From the NCBI GenBank assembly GCA_963677225.1, contig OY781923.1, forward strand, positions 2,170,001-2,234,000: DNA of 64,000 nt. The letters are read 5' to 3'. The translations under genes and the position numbers were made by a program. Under the pieces are notes generated by a model, which did no database searches, was not told the DNA's origin, and saw only the letters and a list, made by a program, of their open reading frames with translations. Shown here piece by piece: positions 53,128-62,539 of the stretch. Positions within the stretch are counted from its first letter, which is position 1; each line of letters begins with the position of its first letter. Source of the DNA: SABI01 sp028532915. GTDB lineage: Bacteria > Spirochaetota > Spirochaetia > Sphaerochaetales > Sphaerochaetaceae.

Positions 53128-56017
53128 CCGATTGGGTCTGTACAGCAATTACTCTCTTTTGTACGGGGTGATTCCTGTCGAAAGGTGGATCCTCACCTGC
53201 AAGAAGTGTGGAGTCGATACCATCGCGATAAGCGATATGGACAACATCTTCGCACTTCATGAGATCATGGAGAAAGCTCATGAAGAAGGCCTCTCTGTCG
53301 TTGTCTCGGCAACACTGACTACGGCACAGGGGCGCATCTGGCTATTTGTCTCTTCCAAAAAAGGCTTTTCGAATCTCTGTACTATTCTTTCATACACAAG
53401 TGAGCAGGACACTCTCTCTTCGCTGTGCAGTCTTCATGAAGGACTGGTCGCTGCAGCATGTGAATACTCTCTTCTGAAAACCCTCACAGGGCACAATGTG
53501 AAGGTGTACGGAGCACTCACTCCGACCAACTTCGAAGCGGTGGCCCATGCAAAGAAACTCGGTATAGAACTGATCGCTGTCGAAGATGCTCTGTATATCG
53601 AAAAAGAGGATATCGAGATTCATCGGGTATTGCGGGCGATTGCGACAGGAAAGACCGTAGGAACGCTTGGTCAGGATGATTGCGCGCAGCCGACATTCTT
53701 CCATACAGGAGATGAATACGAAAAGATATTCTCCGCGTGGCCCGAATCATTGCAAAACAGCGAGAATGTCGCCCGCATGTGCGCCGACCTGCCCCTGTTC
53801 GATTCTCTCATATTTCCCGACTATCCGCTGAAGAACAAAGAGAGTCCGAAGACCGAGCTGCGAAAGAGAGTCTATACAGGAGCCCACCAGCGGTACGGAG
53901 AACTTTCCGACGGTATCATAGAGAGGATCGAATATGAACTGGGTATCATCGATACGAAAGGCTTCGCACCGTATTTTCTCGTCATGCATGATATCGTCTT
54001 GTCAGCATCCAGAAGCTGCGGAAGAGGGTCGGGAGCGGCATCGATCGTAGCCTACGCCCTGCGCATCACTCAGGTCGACCCTATCGCTCACAATCTCTAT
54101 TTTGAACGGTTTCTCACGCTGGCGCGGGAGGATATGCCCGATATCGATGTCGATTTCGCATGGGATGAACGAGACGGAGTTCTTCGAAAGGTCTTTCAGA
54201 GCTTCCCGGAAGGACATTGCGCACGGGTGGCGAATCATAATTTCTTCCGATACCGCTCGGCCCTCAGAGAGTGTGCGAAAGCCTGCGGGCTGAGTGACGC
54301 TGCAGTCTCCGCTTTTTTCAGAGGAGACACACAGGATCCTCTGTGGCCTTCGATAGTCCAAACGGCACAGGCGGTCACGGGATTTCCCCGTTCTCTTTCC
54401 ACACACTGCGGAGGGGTCGTCATAACACCCGCAAGATGTTCTTCATATGTACCGCTGAAGCTTTCAAGGGAGGGCTACCCGCTGACCGCATGGGAAAAGG
54501 ATGGTGTGGAGAAGGCAAAACTGGTGAAGATCGATCTTCTGGGAAACCGTTCACTGGCTGTCATACGTGACGCTCTGGCCTCACTTCGCAAAGACGGGAT
54601 AGTCATCGACGAAGACCTGTGGGATCCGACCAGAGATGAGATGACGGTCGAGCTTCTCAGGCGCGGCGATTCCATGGGAGTCTTCTACATAGAATCCCCG
54701 GCTATGAGACAGCTTCAGAAGAAGACGCAGAGAGGTGATTTCGACCATATCGTCATCCACTCATCCATGATCAGACCTGCAGCGAACACCTATATCAACG
54801 AATATGTGAGACGTCTTCACGGTGGAACGTGGGAGAGTATCCACCCGCTGCTCGAATCGATGCTCGAAGAGACCTGCGGGATCATGTGTTATCAGGAAGA
54901 TGTCTCGAAGGCAGCGATCCTCCTTGCCCGTTTCAGTGAGAGCGAGGCCGACATGCTCAGAAAGATCATTGCCAAAAAGGACCGCCAAAGACGGCTGAAA
55001 GTATATGAGAAGCGTTTTTTCGAAGGGTGCAGGAAAAACGGTATCAAGGAGAATGTCATAGAGAAGGTCTGGGATATGATGCTGTCCTTCGACGGTTATT
55101 CATTCAACAAACCCCATTCGGCCTCGTATGCGATGGTCTCTTTCCAGTCAGCCTACCTGAGAGCACACCATGGAGCATATTTCATGGCGGCGGTGCTGTC
55201 GAACCGTGGAGGATTCTATCATACAGCCGCCTATATCAGCGAATGCAGAAGGATGGGATTGAACCTCAAAGGAGTCGATATCAATGAAAGCGACTATCAG
55301 TACACGGCATCAAAGGATACCGTGACAGTCGGCTTCATGGCAGTATCCCAGCTCCACCGGGAGACTGTCTCCCGTATCATCACAGAAAGAGAGCGAAGGG
55401 GACCTTTCCGTTCCCTTTCAAATCTGAGCCGAAGACTTTCCATAGGATCTTCGGATCTGACCTCTCTTGTCGCAAGCGGAGCTCTCGATTCGATCTCGGC
55501 CTATCTCTCACGCAGCAGACAGCTTCAGTTTCTTCTGATGAACAGTCGTGCAGAAAAGGAAGAGCAGCCTCAGCTGTTTGAGAAGCCCCTCCCGTCACTG
55601 CCGGTTCAGAAGAAAGAAGTAATGACGAAAAGAGAGAAACGCGATGAGCTTCTCGGAGAGTATCAGGCACTGACCTTTCTGAGAGATCATCACATTCTGT
55701 ACCTTTATGCGGAAAAGATCATGTCGGTACGCCGCATACGGGCATATCAGATCCCGCAGTTTACCGGCTGTCATGTGACATTGATAGGCTGTCCCATCAC
55801 AAGAAGGACCGTCGTCACAAAACATGAGCTGCTGATGGACTTCATCTCTTTCGAAGATGAAACGGCACTGTTCGAGACACTGATCTTTCCCGACGTACAC
55901 AAACGGTATCAGGCACTGCTTTACTCCCCTCACCCTCTTATTCTTGAAGGCATCGTGAAAAGAGAGTACGACGCATACTCTGTCGAGGTCCGCTCTATCC
56001 GGAAACTGATTGGATGA
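53120..56017 (+). CDS. DnaE2/ImuC-like error-prone DNA polymerase III alpha subunit
   Basis: 965 residues, shorter than replicative DnaE (about 1160) and near DnaE2. The PHP domain at the start is degenerate: RLGLYSNYSLLYG replaces H-L-H-x-H. The polymerase Asp residues are present: PDIDVDF (D341, D343) and VKIDLLG (D472), with RGSGAASIVAYAL. The PHSASYAMVSFQSAYLRAHH block is conserved. QPQLF (816-820) fits the beta-clamp-binding motif. An OB-fold-like C-terminus is present. Role inferred: lesion bypass with the dead Y-family partner. Confidence 0.87.
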   Translation: MASRLGLYSNYSLLYGVIPVERWILTCKKCGVDTIAISDMDNIFALHEIMEKAHEEGLSVVVSATLTTAQGRIWLFVSSKKGFSNLCTILSYTSEQDTLSSLCSLHEGLVAAACEYSLLKTLTGHNVKVYGALTPTNFEAVAHAKKLGIELIAVEDALYIEKEDIEIHRVLRAIATGKTVGTLGQDDCAQPTFFHTGDEYEKIFSAWPESLQNSENVARMCADLPLFDSLIFPDYPLKNKESPKTELRKRVYTGAHQRYGELSDGIIERIEYELGIIDTKGFAPYFLVMHDIVLSASRSCGRGSGAASIVAYALRITQVDPIAHNLYFERFLTLAREDMPDIDVDFAWDERDGVLRKVFQSFPEGHCARVANHNFFRYRSALRECAKACGLSDAAVSAFFRGDTQDPLWPSIVQTAQAVTGFPRSLSTHCGGVVITPARCSSYVPLKLSREGYPLTAWEKDGVEKAKLVKIDLLGNRSLAVIRDALASLRKDGIVIDEDLWDPTRDEMTVELLRRGDSMGVFYIESPAMRQLQKKTQRGDFDHIVIHSSMIRPAANTYINEYVRRLHGGTWESIHPLLESMLEETCGIMCYQEDVSKAAILLARFSESEADMLRKIIAKKDRQRRLKVYEKRFFEGCRKNGIKENVIEKVWDMMLSFDGYSFNKPHSASYAMVSFQSAYLRAHHGAYFMAAVLSNRGGFYHTAAYISECRRMGLNLKGVDINESDYQYTASKDTVTVGFMAVSQLHRETVSRIITERERRGPFRSLSNLSRRLSIGSSDLTSLVASGALDSISAYLSRSRQLQFLLMNSRAEKEEQPQLFEKPLPSLPVQKKEVMTKREKRDELLGEYQALTFLRDHHILYLYAEKIMSVRRIRAYQIPQFTGCHVTLIGCPITRRTVVTKHELLMDFISFEDETALFETLIFPDVHKRYQALLYSPHPLILEGIVKREYDAYSVEVRSIRKLIG

Positions 56018-56054
56018 AGAACATCTCAAATTGAAACGGATTCATAATCGCACT

Positions 56055-56082
56055 TTGATTCGGATTCAAAAAAGGGTATAGT
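56055..56082 (+). promoter_or_regulatory. Putative sigma-70 promoter for the nqr operon
   Basis: TTGATT and TATAGT are 16 bases apart, 70 bases ahead of the nqrB start. Just downstream AGTATG and CATACT form a small inverted repeat. Confidence 0.55.
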
Positions 56083-56151
56083 ATGAAAAGTACATTTTTA
56101 CATACTGCATAACCTGAGTTACAATAGATGGAGAAATCAAGGGAGGAAATA

Positions 56152-57111
56152 GTGAAGATTCAGAAACAACAGGCGATGAGGAATGTCCTGATAGGACTTT
56201 CCCCACTGATCCTTGCAGCAATCTATTTTTTCGGATGGCGCTTCATCGCCGTCTATCTGGTAGTTGGTGCAGCAGGACTATTGAGTGAATGGTTCATGTC
56301 GAAAAGATACGGCTATAAGATCACAGAATCACTGTTCGTGACCGCTACATTGTTCGCCCTTTCTCTGCCTCCGACGATTCCGTTGTGGATCGCCGCCGTC
56401 GGAATAGCCTTCGGGGTAATCTTCGGAAAGATGGTCTTCGGTGGGTTCGGGAGAAATATTTTCAATCCGGCGATCACGGCAAGAGCCTTCGTCTATATCA
56501 GTTTCGGTGTACCGATGACGGCCCACTTCTTATCTCCCCAGACTGCGGTCTCATCTTTTCCTGCAGGATTCGGGGTGTTCTCCTCTGCAGCAGATTCCGT
56601 AGCTGCAGCAACTCCTCTGATCACGAAGAGTGCGGATCATCTTTCTCTGCTGCTAGGCAACGTTGCAGGTAGCTTCGGTGAGACCAGCGCGGTCCTGATT
56701 CTTCTCGGCGGCCTTTTCATCATCTACAAGAAAGCTGCGAACTGGAAGACTGTCGTCTCTGCGGTCGTTGCCTTTCTATTGTTCCAGACGATTCTATGGA
56801 TGACCGATACGGCACAGGCTGCAGATCCGCTGTATGCGCTTCTCAGCGGATCTTTCATTTTCGCAGCCTTCTTTATGATCACCGACCCTGTCAGCTCATC
56901 CCAGTCCACCGATATAGGAAGGATAATATACGGAGCCGCATTCGGGTTGCTCACCGTTCTTATCAGGATATTCTCCAGCTGGGCGGAAGGGGTGACCTTC
57001 GCGATCCTTCTGGTAAATATGTTCGCCCCTCTTCTCGACTATCTTATCAAGGAGACGAAAAAGAAAAACAAAGCAAAACGTGCCGCGATAGAAAAAGGGG
57101 GTAACGCATGA
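56152..57111 (+). CDS. nqrB: Na+-translocating NADH:quinone reductase subunit B / RnfD-like
   Basis: 319 residues from the GTG at 56152, because GGGAGGAAATA lies just ahead; an in-frame ATG at 56128 has no such site. About nine helices. NPAITARAFVYISF matches the NqrB/RnfD family. The flavin-attachment Thr of the family lies in S-G-A-T-P-L; here the block reads AAATPL (Thr154), so attachment by ApbE may be altered. Compact for NqrB (about 410). First gene of the operon; the expected nqrA is not upstream. Confidence 0.85.
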   Translation: MKIQKQQAMRNVLIGLSPLILAAIYFFGWRFIAVYLVVGAAGLLSEWFMSKRYGYKITESLFVTATLFALSLPPTIPLWIAAVGIAFGVIFGKMVFGGFGRNIFNPAITARAFVYISFGVPMTAHFLSPQTAVSSFPAGFGVFSSAADSVAAATPLITKSADHLSLLLGNVAGSFGETSAVLILLGGLFIIYKKAANWKTVVSAVVAFLLFQTILWMTDTAQAADPLYALLSGSFIFAAFFMITDPVSSSQSTDIGRIIYGAAFGLLTVLIRIFSSWAEGVTFAILLVNMFAPLLDYLIKETKKKNKAKRAAIEKGGNA

Positions 57112-57698
57112 ACAAAGACGGCTTTTATGCATTGAGAGTTCACCCTGTCGTTTTCATGGCCCTCGTCACGATAGTCTGTATCCTTATCACCAGCGCACTC
57201 TTTCTTTCCACGAGCGAGCGGGTGGAAAGCAACGAACTGTTCTTCCTCAGAAGAAGCGTTCTCGATGCGGCTTCCATCGAACACGATGGAACTGTAGGCG
57301 GTGTCGAACAGGCTTATATGAAATATGTTAAGGAAGAAGGTGAAAAATATATCGTCACCTACACCGACGGAACGAATGCTACGGTAGTCGAACGTACCGG
57401 AGCCGGACTGTGGGGTCCGATAACAATCGTCGTCGGTTTTGTGGATGAATCGACTTTGTCAGGTGTCTCGATTCTGAGTCAGAACGAAACTCCCGGACTC
57501 GGTGCACGTATTGAAGAACCGTGGTTCACCGCCCAGTTCTCGGGTAAAAGCGGACCGTTCACTTTCGTCGAAGAGGGGACAGCCTCTGCAGATGACGAGA
57601 TCGACAGTATAACCGGAGCGACCAGAACAAGTCAGGCATTCAGAACCATCATCAATTCAGTGATCGATGACGGCCCGACGATCTACGAGGAGAGGTAA
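57108..57698 (+). CDS. nqrC: Na+-NQR subunit C (covalent FMN)
   Basis: 196 residues. One N-terminal helix (VVFMALVTIVCILITSALFL) anchors a periplasmic FMN-binding domain. SITGATRTSQAF carries the S/T-G-A-T flavinylation motif; LSQNETPGLGARIEEPWF is typical of NqrC/RnfG. Shorter than most NqrC (about 250). The ATG overlaps nqrB by 4 bases. Confidence 0.9.
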   Translation: MNKDGFYALRVHPVVFMALVTIVCILITSALFLSTSERVESNELFFLRRSVLDAASIEHDGTVGGVEQAYMKYVKEEGEKYIVTYTDGTNATVVERTGAGLWGPITIVVGFVDESTLSGVSILSQNETPGLGARIEEPWFTAQFSGKSGPFTFVEEGTASADDEIDSITGATRTSQAFRTIINSVIDDGPTIYEER

Positions 57699-57699
57699 G

Positions 57700-58311
57700 A
57701 TGGCTAAAGGACAATTGAAAAAGACATTCGTCACTCCGCTGGGAAAAGAAAATCCCGTGTTCGTCCAGATCCTCGGGATCTGTTCAACACTCGCGGTGAC
57801 GAATAAACTGGAAAATACGATGGTAATGAGTCTCGGTGTGATATTCACCCTTGCTCTATCGAGCTGGACTTTGAGCATCATGAGGAAATGGATCCCTTCG
57901 AGGATCCGTATGATGGTGGAGACGATGGTGATCGCAACGTACGTGATCATCGTCGATATCGCCTTGAAAGCATACTATCCCGAGATGTGGAAATCTCTCG
58001 GGCCCTATGTCGGACTGATCATAACGAACTGTATCGTGATGGGAAGGATCGAGGCGTTCGCGCTTCAGAATAAACCTACACTCTCACTTGTCGACGGCAT
58101 CGCAAGCGGTATCGGATATGCCTATGTGCTGCTCGCCATCGCATTCGTTCGAGAACTGCTGGGAACGGGATCTTTATGGGGAATACAGATTCTCGGATCC
58201 TGGTGGACGAACTGGTCGATCATGGTGATGCCGCCCGGAGGCTTCTTCATGCTGGCAATCTTCCTCTGGATCGCACGAGAAGTTTTCATGAAGGAGGCCG
58301 ATCATGAATGA
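57700..58311 (+). CDS. nqrD: Na+-NQR subunit D
   Basis: 203 residues from the ATG at 57700 (GAGGAGAGGTA upstream). Six helices. The half-channel motif LGICSTLAVTNKLENTMVM has the Cys that binds the intramembrane [2Fe-2S] cluster in NqrD/E, and GLIITNCIVMGRIEAFA has the second Cys. It overlaps nqrE by 8 bases. Confidence 0.92.
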   Translation: MAKGQLKKTFVTPLGKENPVFVQILGICSTLAVTNKLENTMVMSLGVIFTLALSSWTLSIMRKWIPSRIRMMVETMVIATYVIIVDIALKAYYPEMWKSLGPYVGLIITNCIVMGRIEAFALQNKPTLSLVDGIASGIGYAYVLLAIAFVRELLGTGSLWGIQILGSWWTNWSIMVMPPGGFFMLAIFLWIAREVFMKEADHE

Positions 58312-58897
58312 GATGTTATTTCCAATCGCAGTGTTCTTTGCTGCCGCTTTCACCAACAACATACTGTTGACCAATTATCTTGGAATGTGCTCATTCCTCT
58401 CGGTCTCGAAGGAGATCGAGACCTCAGCCGGCCTGGGGATCGCAGTCACCTTCGTCATGGCTCTCACTACGGCACTGAACTGGGTGGTGTATCATCTGAT
58501 TCTGGTACCGTTCGAGCTTGAGTATCTGCGCTTCATCGTCTTCATCATCGTCATCGCCGCCTTCGTGCAGCTGATTGAGATGGTGATAGAACGCTACAGT
58601 GAAGGTCTCTATTTCGCTTTGGGTATCTTCCTTCCTCTCATCACAGTGAACTGTGCTATTTTGGGAGCGAGCCTCTTTATGGTGATCAGAGATTATTCAT
58701 TCATCACGACTTTCTTCTTCGGCCTGGGAAGCGGAATCGGCTGGTTCATCGCGATCATGGCGATGGCGGGCATCAGACAGAAACTGAAGACGGCAAAGAT
58801 CCCGGTCGGTCTTGACGGAGCCGGTATCGCATTGATCATCGCAGGATTCATGGCCATGGCCTTCATGGGATTCAGCGGAATGATCACCATCTCATAG
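58304..58897 (+). CDS. nqrE: Na+-NQR subunit E
   Basis: 197 residues, six helices, the inverted homologue of NqrD. NNILLTNYLGMCSFLSVSKE and the LITVNCAILGASLFM block provide the paired Cys residues. With NqrD it forms the ion channel core of the complex. Followed by nqrF at 9 bases. Confidence 0.92.
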   Translation: MNEMLFPIAVFFAAAFTNNILLTNYLGMCSFLSVSKEIETSAGLGIAVTFVMALTTALNWVVYHLILVPFELEYLRFIVFIIVIAAFVQLIEMVIERYSEGLYFALGIFLPLITVNCAILGASLFMVIRDYSFITTFFFGLGSGIGWFIAIMAMAGIRQKLKTAKIPVGLDGAGIALIIAGFMAMAFMGFSGMITIS

Positions 58898-58906
58898 GAG
58901 GAAGCG

Positions 58907-60010
58907 ATGATCACAACTTTATTAATCAGTGTCCTTGTCATTACCGCTATCGCGATGATCCTCGCCATACTGATGGTGATCGCGGATGCAACAGTCGGAA
59001 ACTACGGAGAGGTTCATATCAATATCAATCAGAAGAAGGACCTCACAGTCAGAGGAGGCCAGCCTCTTCTCAAAGCTCTCAACAACGAAGGGGTTTTCAT
59101 TCCCAGCGCATGCGGTGGAAGAGGATCCTGCGGTCTGTGTAAGGTCCGGGTCATCGAAGGCGGCGGAGCGTATCTTCCTACAGAACTTCCATGGATCAGT
59201 GACGAAGAGAAAAAGGAGAATGTGAGACTCTCATGTCAGTTCAAGGTGAAAAATGATGTTTCCATCATGATCCCTGAAGAACTTTTCAGCGTAAGACAGT
59301 TCGAAACGAAAGTCGAAAGCCTTGTCGATCTTACTCACGATATCAAGCAGGTGAGACTCAAACTCATCGATCCTCCGACAATAGACTGCAAAGCGGGACA
59401 GTTCGTACAGTTTCAGGTTCCTGAATATGAACTGACAGACGAGATGGTCTACCGTGCCTACTCGATGGCATCCATCCCGAGCGACAACACGCATGTCGAA
59501 CTGGAGATTCGACAGGTTCCCAACGGAATCTGTACCACCTATGTACACCAGCATCTGAAAGAAGGAGACACAGTCTCGATCAACGGCCCCTACGGAGACT
59601 TCTTCCTGAGGGATACCGACCGGGATATGATCTGCATAGCAGGAGGTTCCGGAATGGCTCCTCTGAAATCGATCATCCTTGATATGGCTGAAAAGAAGAG
59701 TACGCGAAAAGTCCGCTACTTCTTCGGAGCACGCTCTAAACGGGACCTGTTTTTACTTGACGAGATGAAGGCGATCGAGAAGGATATGCCTTCCTTCAAA
59801 TTCATCCCTGCCTTGAGCGAACCGCTCGAGGAGGATAACTGGGACGGTGAAGTCGGTCTGATCACCGATGTGGTGGGTAGACTCACCGAGAATGCGAGTG
59901 AAAGCGAAGCCTATCTGTGCGGCTCACCGGGAATGATAGATGCCTGTATCAAGGTACTGAAGGAACTTGGAATGCCCGAAGAACGTATCTATTATGATAA
60001 ATTCGCGTAG
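58907..60010 (+). CDS. nqrF: Na+-NQR subunit F (NADH dehydrogenase)
   Basis: 367 residues (usually about 405). One helix, then a [2Fe-2S] ferredoxin with SACGGRGSCGLCKVRV and RLSCQ, a FAD domain with YRAYSMASIP, and the NADH domain with IAGGSGMAPLKSII and YLCGSPGMIDACIKVL. It oxidises NADH in the cytoplasm and feeds electrons into the complex. GGAGGAAGCG lies just ahead of the start. Confidence 0.94.
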   Translation: MITTLLISVLVITAIAMILAILMVIADATVGNYGEVHININQKKDLTVRGGQPLLKALNNEGVFIPSACGGRGSCGLCKVRVIEGGGAYLPTELPWISDEEKKENVRLSCQFKVKNDVSIMIPEELFSVRQFETKVESLVDLTHDIKQVRLKLIDPPTIDCKAGQFVQFQVPEYELTDEMVYRAYSMASIPSDNTHVELEIRQVPNGICTTYVHQHLKEGDTVSINGPYGDFFLRDTDRDMICIAGGSGMAPLKSIILDMAEKKSTRKVRYFFGARSKRDLFLLDEMKAIEKDMPSFKFIPALSEPLEEDNWDGEVGLITDVVGRLTENASESEAYLCGSPGMIDACIKVLKELGMPEERIYYDKFA

Positions 60011-60026
60011 AATAAGGGGATAGAAT

Positions 60027-60497
60027 ATGAAACAGACACCTGAGTATGATGCGATACAGCATCAGATGGAACCCGGAATAATTACTCTCGACGGATTTCT
60101 GGGAACCGACAAAAGACATCTGGTCGATATACTCGCTTCAGATGATGTGAAAGTACATCAGCTGAAAGTCACCCATCAGGCGATCGCTTCAAGGATGCAG
60201 TATTTCAGAGATGCCGGACTCGATGGTCTCGGCCAATTCATAACTGTCGATGGACACTTCGAAGTATGTGTAGATTCGGTGAGAGGAAAGCTTCCCAGCC
60301 CCTTCGGAGGACCGGGGATGTACGAGAAGGTCAATACGACAGTGAGAAATCTCTCTTTGGAAAGGGAAATAACCTACACGGACCTTCACATCCACTTCGT
60401 TGGCGATCACGGATTCTACGAGGGTGCAGGCTCCCCCTTCAGAATCGAGCCGGCTGATCTGGTTGCTGTTCTCGAGGTAAAAGGCGATGACGATTAG
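60027..60497 (+). CDS. Conserved-looking protein of unknown function downstream of nqrF
   Basis: 156 residues, 16 bases after nqrF, with AAGGGGATAGAAT upstream. No signal or helix. Segments: GIITLDGFLGTDKRHLVDILASDD, HQLKVTHQAIASRMQYFRDAG, KLPSPFGGPGMYEKVNTTV and LHIHFVGDHGFYEGAGSPFRIEP. The charged, acidic character and lack of Cys suggest a cytoplasmic non-redox protein. I do not recognise the family. Co-transcription with nqrBCDEF suggests assembly or regulation. Convergent overlap of 4 bases with the next gene. Confidence 0.75.
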   Translation: MKQTPEYDAIQHQMEPGIITLDGFLGTDKRHLVDILASDDVKVHQLKVTHQAIASRMQYFRDAGLDGLGQFITVDGHFEVCVDSVRGKLPSPFGGPGMYEKVNTTVRNLSLEREITYTDLHIHFVGDHGFYEGAGSPFRIEPADLVAVLEVKGDDD

Positions 60498-62512
60498 GTA
60501 GTGATGAGGTGCGGCAGCTGCAGCACCTCTTGTATGAAGATCGAGACGAGGTTCGAATCGAACTGGGTACCGGAACATCGAATCAGCTCCCTGGCCGCAT
60601 CTTCTTCGCCCATGATCTTCTTGTAAGGCCTCCATGCTGTCATCGCATCAAAGGAATCCGCGATCGCGATGATTCTCGACTGAAGCGGAATCTTTTCCCC
60701 TTTGAGTCCCTGAGGATACCCTTTCCCGTCTATTCTCTCATGATGTGAAAGTACGTGAGTCGATATCTCTCCCAGTTCCCCTACACTCAGCAGGATTCTG
60801 TAGCCTTTCTCCGGATGCTTTTTCATTTCCAGCCACTCATGGTCGTTCAGCGGCCCTTCCTTATTCAGTATAGCCTCATCGATACTTATCTTTCCGATGT
60901 CATGAAGAAGACCGGCTGTCTTCATCTGGGCGATTTCCGTCGGCCCCATTCCCACGGCCTTGGCCAGACGTGCTCCCAACAGAGAGACCCGTCTGGAATG
61001 CAGTTCCTCACGGGGGTTCTTCTCGTGCAGTGTGTGAATGAAGGTGTTGAGAGCTCTGCTGCGTGAACTCGGAGACTCATGGAGTTTGTTCTGATTCAGA
61101 TCGTTTTCAGCCTTCTTCAAAAGCTCATCCACACCGAACAGTCCGTTCGTTGCTCTAGCGAATCCGAATGAGAGAGAGACGACGACCTTATGTCTGGGAA
61201 GTCGTTCGATACGTGCCTGGATCCGTTCGATAAGCTGTTCTCTGTAGGTTTCATCCTTATTCTCGATGATGAGAGCGAACTCATCCCCCCCTATTCTTGC
61301 GCAGTAATCGCTGTCGGAATTCTCCTGCACAAGGATTTTGGAGATATTGACAAGCAGCTCATCTCCTACTTCTCGGCTGAAGGCGTCATTGACGATCTTG
61401 AATCCGTTGATATCGGCGATAATCAGGGTAAAAGGATATTTTTGTTCGGTTTTGATCTGGTGGAGAGTGTTCATGAAATGGAACTGGTTGGGAAGTCCTG
61501 TCAGATGGTCGTGCAGATAGGCATACATGATCTTGTTTTCACTCTCTTTGAGGTGAGTGATGTCGCTTATCATACAGAAATGGCGCTGATTCTCTTCATC
61601 TGCATCGTAGATCGACGAGACAGCGATATTCGTCCAGATGTAATTTCCGTCTGAGCATCTGTAGCGTTTATCCATGGAATATGTTCTCAGTTCTCCCTTG
61701 AGCAGCAGTTCCATATACAGAGCATCCTGTTCGATATCATCAGGATGGGTAATCTTTTCCCAATCGATGTTCAGCAGTTCCTCTTTGTCCATCTTGAGCA
61801 TCTGGGAAAACTTCGAATTAAGATCCAGGATCTCACCTGTTCTGCTGTCTGTCAGAGTGATCCCTATCGGTGCTCTCTCGAACATCGTCTTGAACAGCCG
61901 TTCACTCTCCTTCGTCTTCTCGGTCAGCACCCGCTGGTTCTGAGATCTGTACAGCAGCATAGAAAGAAGATAATTGCCGAAGGGGAAAAGAATGAGCACA
62001 GGGAGAGCCATCGATGTGATAAGCTGCAGTCTCAAAGGATTCGGGGCGAATAGAAAATCGAGGACCATCGCCAGATGAACGATCACACCCATAAGATAGA
62101 ATTCTTTTCCACTCCCGGATTCTCTGCTGATGAAGCTTTCATATCTGAAGATATGCCAGAGAATCCCCAGAAGACCGCTTGTGATGATTATCAGGACTCC
62201 TATAAAGACTCCGGCACCGCCAAGAATCATCCGGAAGAGACTGAGAATCACCATCACGATGAGAGTACTTGCCGGTGAGAAGAACATTCCCGAGACACTG
62301 ATGAGGATGGAACGGGAATCCAGAAGGACACCTTCAGCGAGAATGAAAGGATTCGACATGATGAGTATACCCACCACCGCGACTATGATGGCAAGCGAGA
62401 ATTCCTTCAAAGTAGTATTTCGGAACCTGTCGAAGGGAAGAAGAGTATAGATCACCGTCAAGGAAAGGAGCAATGTTACGTTGTAGAGAAGGTCGAGGAG
62501 GAAATCATTCAT
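60494..62512 (-). CDS. Membrane PAS-GGDEF-HD-GYP protein (c-di-GMP turnover)
   Basis: 672 residues. Six helices at the N-terminus resemble the 5TM-5TMR_LYT receptor domain (EGVLLDSRSILISVSGMFFSP, about 60-120). A PAS domain (about 205-325, ERLFKTMFERAPIGITLTDS) and a GGDEF domain with ARIGGDEFAL follow, then HD-GYP with AGLLHDIGK, LSHHERIDGKGYPQG and the HEWLEMKKHPEKGY block. Both enzymatic active sites look intact, so it may make and break c-di-GMP. No ribosome-binding site of strength is evident. Confidence 0.92.
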   Translation of the reverse strand: MNDFLLDLLYNVTLLLSLTVIYTLLPFDRFRNTTLKEFSLAIIVAVVGILIMSNPFILAEGVLLDSRSILISVSGMFFSPASTLIVMVILSLFRMILGGAGVFIGVLIIITSGLLGILWHIFRYESFISRESGSGKEFYLMGVIVHLAMVLDFLFAPNPLRLQLITSMALPVLILFPFGNYLLSMLLYRSQNQRVLTEKTKESERLFKTMFERAPIGITLTDSRTGEILDLNSKFSQMLKMDKEELLNIDWEKITHPDDIEQDALYMELLLKGELRTYSMDKRYRCSDGNYIWTNIAVSSIYDADEENQRHFCMISDITHLKESENKIMYAYLHDHLTGLPNQFHFMNTLHQIKTEQKYPFTLIIADINGFKIVNDAFSREVGDELLVNISKILVQENSDSDYCARIGGDEFALIIENKDETYREQLIERIQARIERLPRHKVVVSLSFGFARATNGLFGVDELLKKAENDLNQNKLHESPSSRSRALNTFIHTLHEKNPREELHSRRVSLLGARLAKAVGMGPTEIAQMKTAGLLHDIGKISIDEAILNKEGPLNDHEWLEMKKHPEKGYRILLSVGELGEISTHVLSHHERIDGKGYPQGLKGEKIPLQSRIIAIADSFDAMTAWRPYKKIMGEEDAARELIRCSGTQFDSNLVSIFIQEVLQLPHLITT

Positions 62513-62539
62513 AACAGGGCCGCACAGTGTTGTATAATC

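Noticed and set aside
56128..56151. ATG at 56128 as nqrB start
   Set aside because: It has no ribosome-binding site, whereas the GTG at 56152 follows GGGAGGAAATA.
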